Shown: positions 28,601 to 38,039, counted from the first letter of the stretch. The stretch is DNA of 64,000 nt from Pseudomonas syringae CC1557 (GCF_000452705.1 NZ_CP007014.1:2108001-2172000); one strand, 5' to 3'. Translations and numbers: made by a program. The notes: generated from the letters alone by a model not told the origin.

Positions 28601-29920
28601 TTACTCGCTGAGCGTCGGAACCTTGCGCGGGGCCATGAAGTACAGCCAGATCAGTGCGATGAAATACATCGCCGGAATCATGGTGAACAGCACGTTGTAG
28701 TTGTTGTTGGTCGCGGTCAGCACAGCGCCGACGATCTGCGTCATGAACATGCCGCCGATGGCCGCGCACATCCCGCCAAAGCCGAACACAGTGCTCATCA
28801 TGTGCTTGGGCGTGTAGTCCATCACCAGGCTCCAGATGTTGGCGGTCCAGGCTTGATGCGCACCGACGGCCAGCGAGATGGCCAGCACTGCCACCCACAG
28901 GCCGCTGGCGTTGGCGGCGAATACCACGCTGCAGATCGTGATCGCGAAAATCAGCATCGATACCAGGCGCGCTTTGGTTGCACGCATGCCACGCCCGATC
29001 AGCCAGGACGACAGGATGCCGCCACCCACGCTACCGAAGTCGGCGGTTAGCCAGATCAGAATCAGTGGGATACCCATCTGCGTCACGCTGATCCCCAGGT
29101 TGTATTGCTGATTTAGAAACGGCGGCAGCCAGTACAGGTAAAACCAGAACACCGGCGCAGTAATCGCATACGCCAAGGCGAACGCCCAGGTGCCGCGCAT
29201 CTTCAGAATGCCGGAGAAGGGCACCTTGACCGGCTCAGGCTCGACCTCCTGATTGATGTAGTCCAACTCGGTCTTGCTAACGGTCGGATGCTCTTCCGGG
29301 TTGTAGTACTTCAAACGCCACATGATCACCCAGATCAGCCCCAGCGACCCCATCGCCACGAATGCTGCCTGCCAGCCCCACACGGTCAGGATCAGCGGCA
29401 ACAGTGCGGGAGTCAGCATGGCTCCGACGTTGGTGCCGGCATTGAAAATGCCGGTCGCGACTGCACGCTCACCGGCCGGGAACCACAGGCGGGTTGTTTT
29501 CACGCAAGCCGGGTAGTTGGCGGCCTCGGTCAGGCCCAGAATAAAGCGGCAGACCATGAAGCCGACGGCAGATGTCGCCAGGCCATGCGCGCCGGTTGCC
29601 AGGCTCCACAACAGCACGGCGAGGAAAAACGCGCGCTTGACGCCGACCTTGTCGATGAATCGGCCTTGCAGCACGAAGCCCACCGCGTACCCGACCTGAA
29701 ACCAGAAGTTGATGTTGGCGTAGTCCATCGCCGTCCAGCTCATTTCCTTGGCCAGAATCGGCTGCATGACACCGAGCGCCGCCCGGTCGATGTAGTTCAG
29801 GGTGGTGGCGAAGAACACCAGAGCGAGCATGCCCCAGCGGGTCTTGCCGACGGCGAGAGCGCCGCGAATCTTTTCGCCCATCCCGGCATGGGCGACAGGG
29901 TTGGTCTGGGTATTGAGCAT
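28601..29920 (-). CDS. MFS transporter, anion:cation symporter-like
   Basis: A 439-residue twelve-segment permease of the ACS-type MFS family (hexuronate, glucarate and phthalate transporters). Helix 1 reads FFATTLNYIDRAALGVMQPI and the next loop has GRFIDKVGVKRAF. It is divergent from quiC, so a quinate, shikimate or dehydroshikimate substrate is likely, but this rests on context alone. Two copies of the hairpin repeat lie directly downstream. Confidence 0.85.
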   Translation of the reverse strand: MLNTQTNPVAHAGMGEKIRGALAVGKTRWGMLALVFFATTLNYIDRAALGVMQPILAKEMSWTAMDYANINFWFQVGYAVGFVLQGRFIDKVGVKRAFFLAVLLWSLATGAHGLATSAVGFMVCRFILGLTEAANYPACVKTTRLWFPAGERAVATGIFNAGTNVGAMLTPALLPLILTVWGWQAAFVAMGSLGLIWVIMWRLKYYNPEEHPTVSKTELDYINQEVEPEPVKVPFSGILKMRGTWAFALAYAITAPVFWFYLYWLPPFLNQQYNLGISVTQMGIPLILIWLTADFGSVGGGILSSWLIGRGMRATKARLVSMLIFAITICSVVFAANASGLWVAVLAISLAVGAHQAWTANIWSLVMDYTPKHMMSTVFGFGGMCAAIGGMFMTQIVGAVLTATNNNYNVLFTMIPAMYFIALIWLYFMAPRKVPTLSE

Positions 29921-30546
29921 GATGATCTAACCATCCGTTCCAGGACTGTGCTGCTGGCAGCAGTCGGACTGAGAAGTCCACTCGATGCAGGCGATGTGCA
30001 GGTAAAGTGAGGTCGTAGAACCGTGATTCGACTGGCCGATTGACTCAGGCGTTCAGCGAAACGATCCGTCGGGCCGACAATTTACAGGTTGAGCCGCGCA
30101 AGTGTGTTGGAATGTTTCAGGCGACGCGAAACTGGACCGGGCGTGTGACCAGGCGGGTTCGTCGGGCATGACGTCTGGCGAGACGGGCGAGCGAGTATTC
30201 TGGCAAGGCGGGATGGATGCGCATGAGCAATGTTCCTGTTGTTTGAATTGTTATGGGTTGCTGCTGATGAAGCGAAAAATCAAAACGTTCGACGGCAGGT
30301 CTATCCTGCTATCACTGCAATGTGACGCTGATGTTGAGCATTGTGCGATACAGCGTCAATTGACTAACACGGCTTCTGTTCGATAATCGAACGTAAAACT
30401 AACCAGTTCGTACACTTTAGGTTGCTGTAGGATTTTGATAGGCAAATACTTCATGCGCACCTCTGAATAAGGTCAGAAAAGGCCAGGAATGCGGTGCGAT
30501 CCAGCCGTGACCCAAGCAGGCCACGTTCATTCAGGAGCTGAAAAGC
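29921..30546. other. Divergent control region of the MFS gene and quiC
   Basis: A 626-nt region without a convincing gene; a 94-codon frame at 30102-30386 has no family features. It contains the quiC promoter with a PcaR-like palindrome at 30378-30392 and a leader of about 150 nt. No second copy of the box was seen near the MFS start. Confidence 0.5.
30360..30392 (+). promoter_or_regulatory. quiC promoter with perfect PcaR-like palindrome
   Basis: A -35 TTGACT (30360-30365), a 16-nt spacer and a -10 GATAAT (30382-30387) centred in GTTCGATAATCGAAC (30378-30392). The box is a perfect palindrome of 7-bp arms around one A and differs by one base from the P. putida PcaR box as I recall it. The sequence after it (AACC-GTT, ACA-TTT) also resembles the copy at 26645. 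Confidence 0.75.
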
Positions 30547-32454
30547 ATGCAGCGTTCAATTGCTACCGTTTCCTTAAGCGGTACTCTGCCGGAAAAGCTC
30601 GAAGCCATCGCCGCAGCCGGCTTTGACGGCGTCGAGATTTTTGAAAACGACTTGTTGTATTACGACGGCAGCCCCCGCAACGTCAGGCAGATATGCGCCG
30701 ACCTGGGTATTGCCATCACGCTGTTCCAGCCGTTCCGCGATTTTGAAGGCTGCCGTCGTGATCGACTGCAACGCAACGTGGACCGTGCAGAACGCAAATT
30801 CGACCTGATGCAGGAACTGGGCACCGATCTGGTTCTGGTCTGCAGCAACGCGTCTGCCGATTCGGTGGGCGACGAAAACATTCTTCTCGATGACCTGAGC
30901 CTGCTGGCCGAGCGTGCCGGTGCCCGCAACCTGCGGGTCGGTTACGAGGCGCTGGCCTGGGGCAAGCACGTGAACACCTGGCAACAGGTCTGGAATCTGG
31001 TACGCCAGGTCGATCATCCGGCACTGGGCGTGCTGCTCGACAGCTTCCATACGCTGTCATTGAAGGGTGACCCGAGCGCGATTGCGCAGATCCCCGGCGA
31101 CAAGATTTTCTTTGTACAGATGGCCGACGCGCCGATTCTGGCGATGGACGTGCTGGAGTGGAGTCGACATTTCCGCTGCTTCCCCGGCCAGGGCGAGTTC
31201 GATCTTGCCGGTTTCCTCGCGCCGATCCTGCGCAGCGGCTACACCGGCCCGTTGTCGCTGGAAGTGTTCAACGACGGTTTCCGTGCCGCACCGACGCGCG
31301 CCAATGCTGCTGACGGTTTGCGCTCGCTGCTGTATCTGGAAGAAAAAACTCGCCAGTTGCTGGCGCGTGACGAACCCGCTGCGGTTCCCGAGATTCTGTT
31401 CAATCCGCCGCCTGCCAGCAGTTACAACGGTGTCGAGTTCCTTGAGTTCGCAGTGGATGAAAGCCATGGCGCTCGCCTGTCGGGCTGGCTGCAACGGCTG
31501 GGGTTCGCCAAGCTGGGTCAGCACCGCTCCAAGGCCGTCAGCCTGTTGGGGCAGGGTGATATCAAGATCGTGCTGAATGCCGAGCCGTATTCCTTTGCGC
31601 ACAGCTTTTTCGAGTCGCACGGGCCGTCGTTATGTGCCACCGCCTTGCGGGTCGATAACGGCCATCAGTCACTGGAGCGCGCGCGGGCGTTCAAGGGCCA
31701 GCCCTATCGCGGGCTGGTGGGCCCAAACGAAAGGGAAATCCCTTCGGTGCGTGCGCCGGACGGCAGCCTGATTTATCTGGTCGATCAGGCGCTGCCAGGT
31801 AATTCGATCTACGACAGCGACTTTGTCGTGGATCCGCAGGCGGTCGCCAAAGGGGGGCTGCAGCGTATCGACCACATGGCCATGGCGCTGCCGGCCGACA
31901 GCCTGGACAGCTGGGTGCTGTTCTACAAGAGCATCCTGGATTTTGAAGCCGATGACGAAGTGGTGTTGCCCGACCCTTACGGGCTAGTGAAAAGCCGCGC
32001 GCTGCGCAGCCGTTGTAGCACCGTGCGTTTGCCGCTGAACATTTCCGAGAACCGCAACACGGCCATTTCCTATGCGCTGTCGAGTTATCGCGGTTCCGGC
32101 GTTCACCACATCGCGTTCTCCTGCGAAGACATCTTTGCCGAAGTCAGCCGCGCCAAGGAGGCAGGTGTGCCATTGCTGGACATCCCACTCAATTATTACG
32201 ACGATTTGGCGGCACGCTTCGATTTCGACGACGAGTTTCTCAGCGAACTGGCCTACTACAACGTGTTGTATGACCGCGACGCGCAAGGCGGCGAGCTGTT
32301 TCATGTGTACACCGACGCGTTCGACGGGAGGTTCTTCTTCGAGATTCTGCAACGCAAGAATGACTACGTAGGTTACGGCGCTGCCAACGTACCGGTGCGT
32401 TTGGCGGCCATGGCCAAGGCGCGCAACGTTGTAGCACGCCAGACCCGGCTCTGA
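30547..32454 (+). CDS. quiC: 3-Dehydroshikimate dehydratase fused to an HPPD-like domain (QuiC1 type)
   Basis: A 635-residue two-domain protein. The N-terminal TIM barrel (1-280) dehydrates 3-dehydroshikimate to protocatechuate; its four metal ligands fall at Glu134, Asp165, Gln191 and Glu239, the numbering I recall for P. putida QuiC1. The C-terminal half (about 290-620) is a vicinal-oxygen-chelate domain like 4-hydroxyphenylpyruvate dioxygenase and keeps a plausible His443/His521/Glu599 metal triad; its activity is unknown. ATG 30547 has an AGGAG site. The product feeds pcaHG, so this gene links quinate and shikimate use to the pca operon. Confidence 0.93.
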   Translation: MQRSIATVSLSGTLPEKLEAIAAAGFDGVEIFENDLLYYDGSPRNVRQICADLGIAITLFQPFRDFEGCRRDRLQRNVDRAERKFDLMQELGTDLVLVCSNASADSVGDENILLDDLSLLAERAGARNLRVGYEALAWGKHVNTWQQVWNLVRQVDHPALGVLLDSFHTLSLKGDPSAIAQIPGDKIFFVQMADAPILAMDVLEWSRHFRCFPGQGEFDLAGFLAPILRSGYTGPLSLEVFNDGFRAAPTRANAADGLRSLLYLEEKTRQLLARDEPAAVPEILFNPPPASSYNGVEFLEFAVDESHGARLSGWLQRLGFAKLGQHRSKAVSLLGQGDIKIVLNAEPYSFAHSFFESHGPSLCATALRVDNGHQSLERARAFKGQPYRGLVGPNEREIPSVRAPDGSLIYLVDQALPGNSIYDSDFVVDPQAVAKGGLQRIDHMAMALPADSLDSWVLFYKSILDFEADDEVVLPDPYGLVKSRALRSRCSTVRLPLNISENRNTAISYALSSYRGSGVHHIAFSCEDIFAEVSRAKEAGVPLLDIPLNYYDDLAARFDFDDEFLSELAYYNVLYDRDAQGGELFHVYTDAFDGRFFFEILQRKNDYVGYGAANVPVRLAAMAKARNVVARQTRL

Positions 32455-32599
32455 CCCAGGGCGAGGGGGGCAGGCTCATGCCCTTAGGGCGTGGGAGGGG
32501 CAGCGTCAAGGAAGCTGCGCGGGTTCAGTACCTATGCAGCTTCCTTCTGTCACCGGTCGGCTTCATACTCCGCGAATCACTCGTGGTCATGAGCCGACA

Positions 32600-33271
32600 A
32601 TGAAAACAACTGACGATTCCGTTGATACCCTGCCTGCTGCTGTCGCATCGAAGGGGCGCAAGAACAATCCGGAGAAAACCCGCGAAGACATTCTTCAGGC
32701 GGCCGTCGCCGAATTCGTTGCGCACGGATTGACCGGCGCTCGCGTCGACGCCATTGCCGAGCGCACCAAAACCTCGAAACGGATGATCTATTACTACTTC
32801 GGCAGCAAGGAGCAGTTGTACGTCGAGGTGCTGGAAAAGCTCTACGGCGATATTCGCAAAACCGAAAGCGGCCTGAATCTGGGCGAGCTGGAGCCGGTCG
32901 AAGCGATTCAGCGGGTGGTGGAGTTCACGTTCGATCACCACGACAACAACGTCGATTTCGTGCGCATCGTGTGCATCGAGAACATTCATAACGGCGAGAA
33001 CGTCAAAAGGTCCGACACGATTCAGGCCCAGAGCCAGACCGTCATCAGGGCACTTGATGGCATCCTGCGTCGCGGTGAAGCCAGCGGCCTGTTCCGTGAC
33101 GGCGTGCATGCGGTGGACCTGCACCTGATGATCAGCTCGTTCTGTTTCTACCGGATTTCCAACCGCCACACGTTCAGCGAGATTTTCCAGATCCAGCTGT
33201 GGAGCGAGGAGGTCAGACAGCGTCACAAGGCGATGATCTGCGACGCTGTACTGCGCTATCTCAAGCTCTGA
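32600..33271 (+). CDS. TetR-family regulator next to quiC
   Basis: A 223-residue TetR regulator. The N-terminal helix-turn-helix region reads TREDILQAAVAEFVAHGL and TKTSKRMIYYYFGSKEQLY; the C-terminal ligand domain is of the TetR_C type with DFVRIVCIENIHNGE. The start at 32600 gives the usual length and drops a 22-residue extension (ATG 32534) that looks non-coding; neither has a clear ribosome-binding site. Its place between quiC and the convergent AroE-like gene suggests control of hydroaromatic catabolism, and it is an alternative candidate for binding the shared palindromes. Confidence 0.85.
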   Translation: MKTTDDSVDTLPAAVASKGRKNNPEKTREDILQAAVAEFVAHGLTGARVDAIAERTKTSKRMIYYYFGSKEQLYVEVLEKLYGDIRKTESGLNLGELEPVEAIQRVVEFTFDHHDNNVDFVRIVCIENIHNGENVKRSDTIQAQSQTVIRALDGILRRGEASGLFRDGVHAVDLHLMISSFCFYRISNRHTFSEIFQIQLWSEEVRQRHKAMICDAVLRYLKL

Positions 33272-33273
33272 GG

Positions 33274-34128
33274 TTAAAGCGTGTGGAAGTGCGCCATCAT
33301 GCGCTCCGCATCGGCTGACTGACCACTGAACAGCTCAAAAGCCTTGACCGCCTGGAACACCGCCATAGTGCTGCCATCCAGCGTCCTGCAGCCCAGCGCA
33401 CGGGCATGCCTGAGCAGTTCGGTTTCCAGTGGGAAATAGATGATTTCGGCGACCCACAGCTCGGCACGCAGCAACTCGAGGGGCAAGGGCGTGCCCGGCA
33501 GTTTGGCCATGCCGACCGGCGTGGTATTGACCAGGCCATCGGCTTCAGCCATCGCAGCCGGCAGATCGAGACCGACCTGAGCGCGCCCGGCACCGAAGTG
33601 CCTGTTCAGGTTGTCCACCAGCCCTTGCGCGCGTTGGGGTTCCACTTCGAAGACCGTCAAGCGTTGCACGCCCGCACTCAACAGCGCATGAGCCACCGCT
33701 GCACCTGCGCCCCCGGCACCCATTTGTACCACTTGCTGGCGCGGAGCCTTATCCAGACCGCGCTGGAAACCTTCGGCAAAACCCAGGCAATCGGTATTGT
33801 GACCAATGCGCTTTCCGTCCTTGAACACCACGGTGTTCACAGCGCCGATGCCACGCGCTTCATCGGACAGTTCGTCCAGCAGCGGGATGACCGCCTGCTT
33901 GCAGGGGAAGGTAATGTTCAGACCGGTAAAGCCGCAATGCTGCGCGCCCTCAAGCAGCCGGGGCAAGGCGTTGATGTCAAGTTGCAGCGCGTCAATATCG
34001 ATCAGCCGATACAGATAGCACAGGCCTTGTGCATCACCTTCGCGCTCGTGCATCGCAGGCGTTCGCGAGGCTTGAATGCCTGAGCCGATCAGGCCGGCGA
34101 GCACAGAGGGGGTCTCAGCTTGATTCAT
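33274..34128 (-). CDS. AroE-like shikimate/quinate dehydrogenase (RifI2/SDH-L type)
   Basis: A 284-residue member of the shikimate dehydrogenase family. The catalytic Lys77 (NITFPCKQ) and Asp113 (HNTDCLGF) are present. The substrate loop reads GSGIQASRTPAMHE instead of the biosynthetic SPSPAMHN, as in RifI2/SDH-L paralogues. The nucleotide motif GAGGAG (138-143) is followed by FEVE at the end of the second strand, where AroE has the NR-T clamp for NADP phosphate; an acidic residue there favours NAD+. Together with its place beside quiC and the TetR gene, a catabolic role is more likely than chorismate synthesis. It converges on the TetR gene with a 2-nt gap. Confidence 0.85.
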   Translation of the reverse strand: MNQAETPSVLAGLIGSGIQASRTPAMHEREGDAQGLCYLYRLIDIDALQLDINALPRLLEGAQHCGFTGLNITFPCKQAVIPLLDELSDEARGIGAVNTVVFKDGKRIGHNTDCLGFAEGFQRGLDKAPRQQVVQMGAGGAGAAVAHALLSAGVQRLTVFEVEPQRAQGLVDNLNRHFGAGRAQVGLDLPAAMAEADGLVNTTPVGMAKLPGTPLPLELLRAELWVAEIIYFPLETELLRHARALGCRTLDGSTMAVFQAVKAFELFSGQSADAERMMAHFHTL

Positions 34129-34312
34129 AAAATATATCTCTTGTTTTTGTGGCGCTGCCTGATCGCAGGCAGGTGTTGAATGGAATGTACCAGATGGTTA
34201 ATAGCGCTGCAGGTGGCAGGCGATTGCCATGTAGCGATGTTGTGCGGTGATCGCCCGAATCAGCGATAATCCCCGGCCAACCGTTTCAGATCCCAGTGAG
34301 TCAGAGCCCTGC

Positions 34313-35203
34313 ATGACCGATCCCGCTTTCAGCGCAGCCCAGCAACAAGCCAGCACTCTGTATCTGCCACCAGGTTCCTGGACGACTGTGCTCGATTGTC
34401 TGTGCGCGAAATTTTCGGCGATCAGTCGTGAACAGTGGCTGGATCGTATCGCCCGCGGGCGCGTTCTGGATGCCGAGGGCAGAACGGTGTCGCCCGACCT
34501 GGCGTACCGCGAAGGGCTGAAGATCCACTACTTTCGTGAAGTGCCCAACGAAACGCCGATCCCGGTAGTAGAGACGATCCTGTATGCCGACGAGCATCTG
34601 GTGGTCGCCGACAAACCGCATTTTCTGCCCGTCACCCCCGCAGGCGAGTATGTCGAGCAGACGCTGCTACGCCGCCTGATTCATCGTCTGGACAATCCCG
34701 ACCTGGTGCCGCTGCATCGTATCGATCGGCATACCGCCGGGCTGGTGCTGTTTTCCGCCAACCGCCAGACGCGTTCGGCCTACCAGACGCTGTTCCCGAC
34801 CCGGCGCATCGACAAGTTCTACGAGGCAATCGCGCCCGCGCTGCCGAGGCTGGAGTTTCCGCGTCTGCACGAAAGTCGTCTGGTCGAGGGCGATCCGTTC
34901 TTTCGTATGCAGGAAGGGCCGGGAGCCGCCAACACGCAGACGCGCATCGAAGTGCTGGAGCGGCAAGCGCAGCTATGGCGTTACGGCTTGTACCCGGTGA
35001 CTGGCAAGAAACATCAGCTACGCGTACACATGGCCGCACTGGGCGCTGCCATCTGCAATGATCCGTTCTATCCCGACGCGTTGAAGGACCCGATAGACGA
35101 CTATCAGAACCCGCTGAAACTGTTGGCCAAAGGCTTGCGGTTTGTGGATCCGCTAAGCGGCGAGCAGCGTCAGTTCGAGAGCCTGTTGAAGCTGGACTGG
35201 TAG
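34313..35203 (+). CDS. RluA-family pseudouridine synthase
   Basis: A 296-residue RNA pseudouridine synthase. The catalytic Asp138 lies in the RluA signature HRIDRHTAGLVLF, and the late motif KKHQLRVHMAALG is present. The N-terminal part (about 20-75) is S4-like but degenerate. It differs from classical RluC/RluD in length, so the RNA target is uncertain. The frame is open upstream to 34247, but the start MTDPAFSAAQQQ is preferred from homologues. It is monocistronic and ends at a strong terminator. Confidence 0.88.
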   Translation: MTDPAFSAAQQQASTLYLPPGSWTTVLDCLCAKFSAISREQWLDRIARGRVLDAEGRTVSPDLAYREGLKIHYFREVPNETPIPVVETILYADEHLVVADKPHFLPVTPAGEYVEQTLLRRLIHRLDNPDLVPLHRIDRHTAGLVLFSANRQTRSAYQTLFPTRRIDKFYEAIAPALPRLEFPRLHESRLVEGDPFFRMQEGPGAANTQTRIEVLERQAQLWRYGLYPVTGKKHQLRVHMAALGAAICNDPFYPDALKDPIDDYQNPLKLLAKGLRFVDPLSGEQRQFESLLKLDW

Positions 35204-35230
35204 CCTCCGGAGTCGCCCGTGCAGGCCCAA

Positions 35231-35256
35231 AAAAACCCGCACTTGGCGGGTTTTTT
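35231..35256. terminator. Bidirectional terminator after the pseudouridine synthase gene
   Basis: A 5-bp GC stem extended by five A:T pairs (35231-35240 with 35246-35255), with a 5-nt loop and T-tracts in both orientations. It serves the synthase gene and the convergent YgdR-like gene. Confidence 0.85.
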
Positions 35257-35280
35257 CGAATCAGTCACGTGGCGCCGGGA

Positions 35281-35505
35281 TCACAGATCCTTGACGGTAC
35301 GTACCTGGTCCTTGTTGACGCGGGTTTCTTTGCCATCAAGCTGTTTGAACTCGTAGAAACCGGTATCTTCATCGTACTTCGGAGTGTCGACGGCCTGGAT
35401 TTCACGACCATCGTTCATGGTGATCACAGTGGGCGATGCGCAACCGGCGAGGGAGGCAATGCTCAATGCAAGCAGGAAGGCAGCGGGGAGGGTCCGTTGT
35501 TTCAT
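35281..35505 (-). CDS. YgdI/YgdR-like small lipoprotein
   Basis: A 74-residue lipoprotein with lipobox SLAGC (Cys22) and a YgdI/YgdR (SH3-like) domain: PTVITMNDGREIQAVDTPKY and DTGFYEFKQLDGKETRVNK. It is anchored in the envelope with unknown function. A clear paralogue lies 12 kb away at 47343-47567. Confidence 0.88.
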   Translation of the reverse strand: MKQRTLPAAFLLALSIASLAGCASPTVITMNDGREIQAVDTPKYDEDTGFYEFKQLDGKETRVNKDQVRTVKDL

Positions 35506-35600
35506 TACTGTGTCTCCAGATGGATTCTTGATTACTTGAACTCTCAGACGTAAACGCCGTCAGCAAGTTCCGTATACACCCCGGCAAGTTCAATAACCAC

Positions 35601-36209
35601 TCACTTGCCGAGATTTTCATTGATCCCTGCCAACAGACAGGGTGTGTTCAGGTTGGCCAGCCGTGGGTCATCGGTTTCCAGTTGCAGGGCCACCGGTTGC
35701 AGTGACTCCATGGCCCGCCGCGGACTGCGTTCGCCTGCCTGCCAGGCGGCTTCCAGCGTTGCGGCATGAGCGACCGGGATCATACATAAAAGCGGCTGCC
35801 AGTGCTGACCTTCGCGCACCATGATCGGGCGTTGAGGATGTTCGAGGGCCTTTTCGCGGAGTGCCTGCAGCAGAGGCTCATCGACCAGCGGCACGTCACA
35901 GGGCAGAACCAGCAGCCAGCGATGGCGTGCCAGTGGCAGCGCGGCACGGATTCCGGCCAGAGGGCCATTGAACTCGGTGTCGTCATCCTGAACCAGTTGA
36001 TCGGCATACTGCGCATAGCGCTCGATATTGCGGTTACAGGAGATGATCAGGTCGTCAGTCAGTGGCCGGGTCAAACGATGCAGGTGCTCGATGAGGGCCT
36101 TGCCCTGCCACTCGATCAAGCCCTTGTCGCGCCCGCCCATGCGTTGCCCGCGACCTCCGGCCAGCAGCAGGATCGAGCAGGGCGGCAAGGCGGTACGGAC
36201 ATTCATCAA
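35601..36209 (-). CDS. mobA: Molybdenum cofactor guanylyltransferase
   Basis: A 202-residue enzyme that joins GMP to molybdopterin to form the bis-MGD cofactor used by nitrate reductases and other DMSO-reductase-type enzymes. The nucleotidyltransferase signature [18 protein letters not shown] opens the protein, and [12 protein letters not shown] holds the Mg-binding Asp. Two Met codons stand in tandem at the start; 36209 is given. It is divergent from moaB with a 72-nt shared promoter region. Confidence 0.93.
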   Translation of the reverse strand: MMNVRTALPPCSILLLAGGRGQRMGGRDKGLIEWQGKALIEHLHRLTRPLTDDLIISCNRNIERYAQYADQLVQDDDTEFNGPLAGIRAALPLARHRWLLVLPCDVPLVDEPLLQALREKALEHPQRPIMVREGQHWQPLLCMIPVAHAATLEAAWQAGERSPRRAMESLQPVALQLETDDPRLANLNTPCLLAGINENLGK

Positions 36210-36281
36210 ACACTCGGCGGGCAGTCAAAAGGAGTGCTGTGATATAACACTGGCCTGTTTCCTTAACAACCGGATGAGGCC

Positions 36282-36821
36282 ATGAAAGCCAAGGCTGACA
36301 CACCTTTCGTACCCCTGAATATTGCTGTATTGACCGTCAGCGATACCCGCACCCGCGAAACCGATACCTCGGGCCAGATGTTCGTCGACCGCCTGACCGA
36401 AGCCGGTCACGGCCTGATCGAGCGCGTGCTGCTCAAGGATGACCTGTACAAGATCCGCGCTCAGGTGGCGACCTGGATTGCCGACGATCAAGTGCAAGTC
36501 GTGTTGATCACTGGCGGGACCGGCTTCACTGGCCGTGACAGCACGCCTGAAGCCGTGGGCTGCCTGCTGGACAAACAGGTTGATGGTTTCGGCGAACTGT
36601 TCCGGCAGATTTCTGTGCCTGACATCGGCACGTCGACCATCCAGTCCCGCGCGCTGGCCGGGCTGTCCAACGGTACGCTGGTCTGCTGCCTGCCGGGCTC
36701 GACCAATGCTGTGCGCACCGGCTGGGACGGGATTCTCGCCGAGCAACTGGATTCGCGGTTCAGACCTTGCAACTTCGTGCCGCACCTCAAGCAGGCCGAA
36801 CCCTGCGCGACCCGTGGTTGA
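36282..36821 (+). CDS. moaB: Molybdenum cofactor biosynthesis protein MoaB
   Basis: A 179-residue MoaB/MogA-fold protein in molybdopterin adenylylation or metal insertion. Family motifs are AVLTVSDTRT near the start, ITGGTGFTGRDSTPEAV in the middle and the late CLPGSTNAVRTGW. It is the first gene of a moaB-moeA pair with a 6-nt gap, divergent from mobA, so three cofactor genes share one control region. Confidence 0.93.
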   Translation: MKAKADTPFVPLNIAVLTVSDTRTRETDTSGQMFVDRLTEAGHGLIERVLLKDDLYKIRAQVATWIADDQVQVVLITGGTGFTGRDSTPEAVGCLLDKQVDGFGELFRQISVPDIGTSTIQSRALAGLSNGTLVCCLPGSTNAVRTGWDGILAEQLDSRFRPCNFVPHLKQAEPCATRG

Positions 36822-36827
36822 GTGCTT

Positions 36828-38039
36828 ATGAGTAACGAGCCAAAAGCCTTGCTGCCGGTTGAAGAGGCCATCGCCCGATTGCTGGCGATGGCTGATGCGA
36901 CCCGTATCACCGATTGCCAGCGGGTCTCGCTGGCCGCTGCCGAAGGCCGGGTGCTGGCAGTGGACCTCGTTTCCACGCTGGATTTGCCGCCGTGGCCGAA
37001 CAGCGCCATGGACGGTTATGCCTTGCGTATGGCGGACTGGACCGGTGAGCCGTTGACCGTCAGCCAGCGCATTTTTGCCGGTCAGGCACCCGAGCCGCTG
37101 GTTCCAGGCACCTGTGCGCGGATCTTCACCGGCGCGCCGATGCCCGAGGGCGCCGACTGCGTCGAGATGCAGGAAAACGCCGACGTGCTGGCTGATCAGC
37201 GGGTACGCTTCAGCGAACCACTCAACGTCGGCCAGAACATTCGTCCCCAAGGCCAGGAAACCCGTGTCGGTGATACCGTATTAGCGGCCGGTACACGGCT
37301 CGGGCCTATCGAGCTGGGCCTGACAGCGTCACTGGGCCTCGCCGAACTGGACGTGATTCGTCGCGTTCGGGTGGCGGTGCTCTCTACCGGTGATGAGCTG
37401 ATCGAGCCCGGTCAGCCGCTGGGTCCGGGGCAGATCTACAACAGTAACCGGGTATTGTTGTGCGCCTGGCTGAAACGCCTGCAATGCGAGGTGATCGATG
37501 CGGGCATCCTGCCGGATGATCTGGCGCAGACGCGTGCTGCGCTGGCGAACCTGCACGATGTCGATCTGATTCTCTCCACGGGTGGCGTTTCAGTGGGCGA
37601 GGCCGACTTTCTCGGCCACGCGTTGCGCGAAGACGGCGAACTGGCACTCTGGAAACTGGCGATTAAACCCGGAAAACCGCTGACCTGCGGGCATTTCCGG
37701 GGCGTGCCGGTTATTGGTCTGCCCGGTAATCCAGCGTCGACGCTGGTCACCTTTGCCTTGTTGGCTCGCGCTTATCTGCTGCGTCGGCAGGGTGTGCTTG
37801 ACGTTGCGCCGTTGCAGTTTCCGGTGCCGGCCGGGTTTGTCTGGACACGTCCCGGCAATCGTCGCGAGTACTTGCGGGGTCGTCTGGAGCAGGGCAAGGC
37901 GGTGATCTACCGCAATCAAAGCTCTGGTGTGCTGCGCAGTGCGGCCTGGGCCGATGGACTGATCGAGGTGCGCGAAGGCACAACCGTCGCCGAGGGTGAC
38001 TGGGTCAATTTCATTCCGCTGAGTGAAGTGCTCGGCTGA
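36828..38039 (+). CDS. moeA: Molybdopterin molybdenumtransferase
   Basis: A 403-residue MoeA enzyme that inserts molybdate into adenylylated molybdopterin. Typical segments are PPWPNSAMDGYALR, the MoCF-binding ILSTGGVSVGEADF and GLPGNPASTLVTF. ATG 36828 is preferred to an in-frame GTG at 36822 because homologues start MSNEP or similar. It is co-transcribed with moaB. Confidence 0.95.
   Translation: MSNEPKALLPVEEAIARLLAMADATRITDCQRVSLAAAEGRVLAVDLVSTLDLPPWPNSAMDGYALRMADWTGEPLTVSQRIFAGQAPEPLVPGTCARIFTGAPMPEGADCVEMQENADVLADQRVRFSEPLNVGQNIRPQGQETRVGDTVLAAGTRLGPIELGLTASLGLAELDVIRRVRVAVLSTGDELIEPGQPLGPGQIYNSNRVLLCAWLKRLQCEVIDAGILPDDLAQTRAALANLHDVDLILSTGGVSVGEADFLGHALREDGELALWKLAIKPGKPLTCGHFRGVPVIGLPGNPASTLVTFALLARAYLLRRQGVLDVAPLQFPVPAGFVWTRPGNRREYLRGRLEQGKAVIYRNQSSGVLRSAAWADGLIEVREGTTVAEGDWVNFIPLSEVLG

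Noticed and set aside
30102..30386. 94-codon open frame upstream of quiC
   Set aside because: No recognised features and it overlaps the quiC promoter; more likely control DNA.
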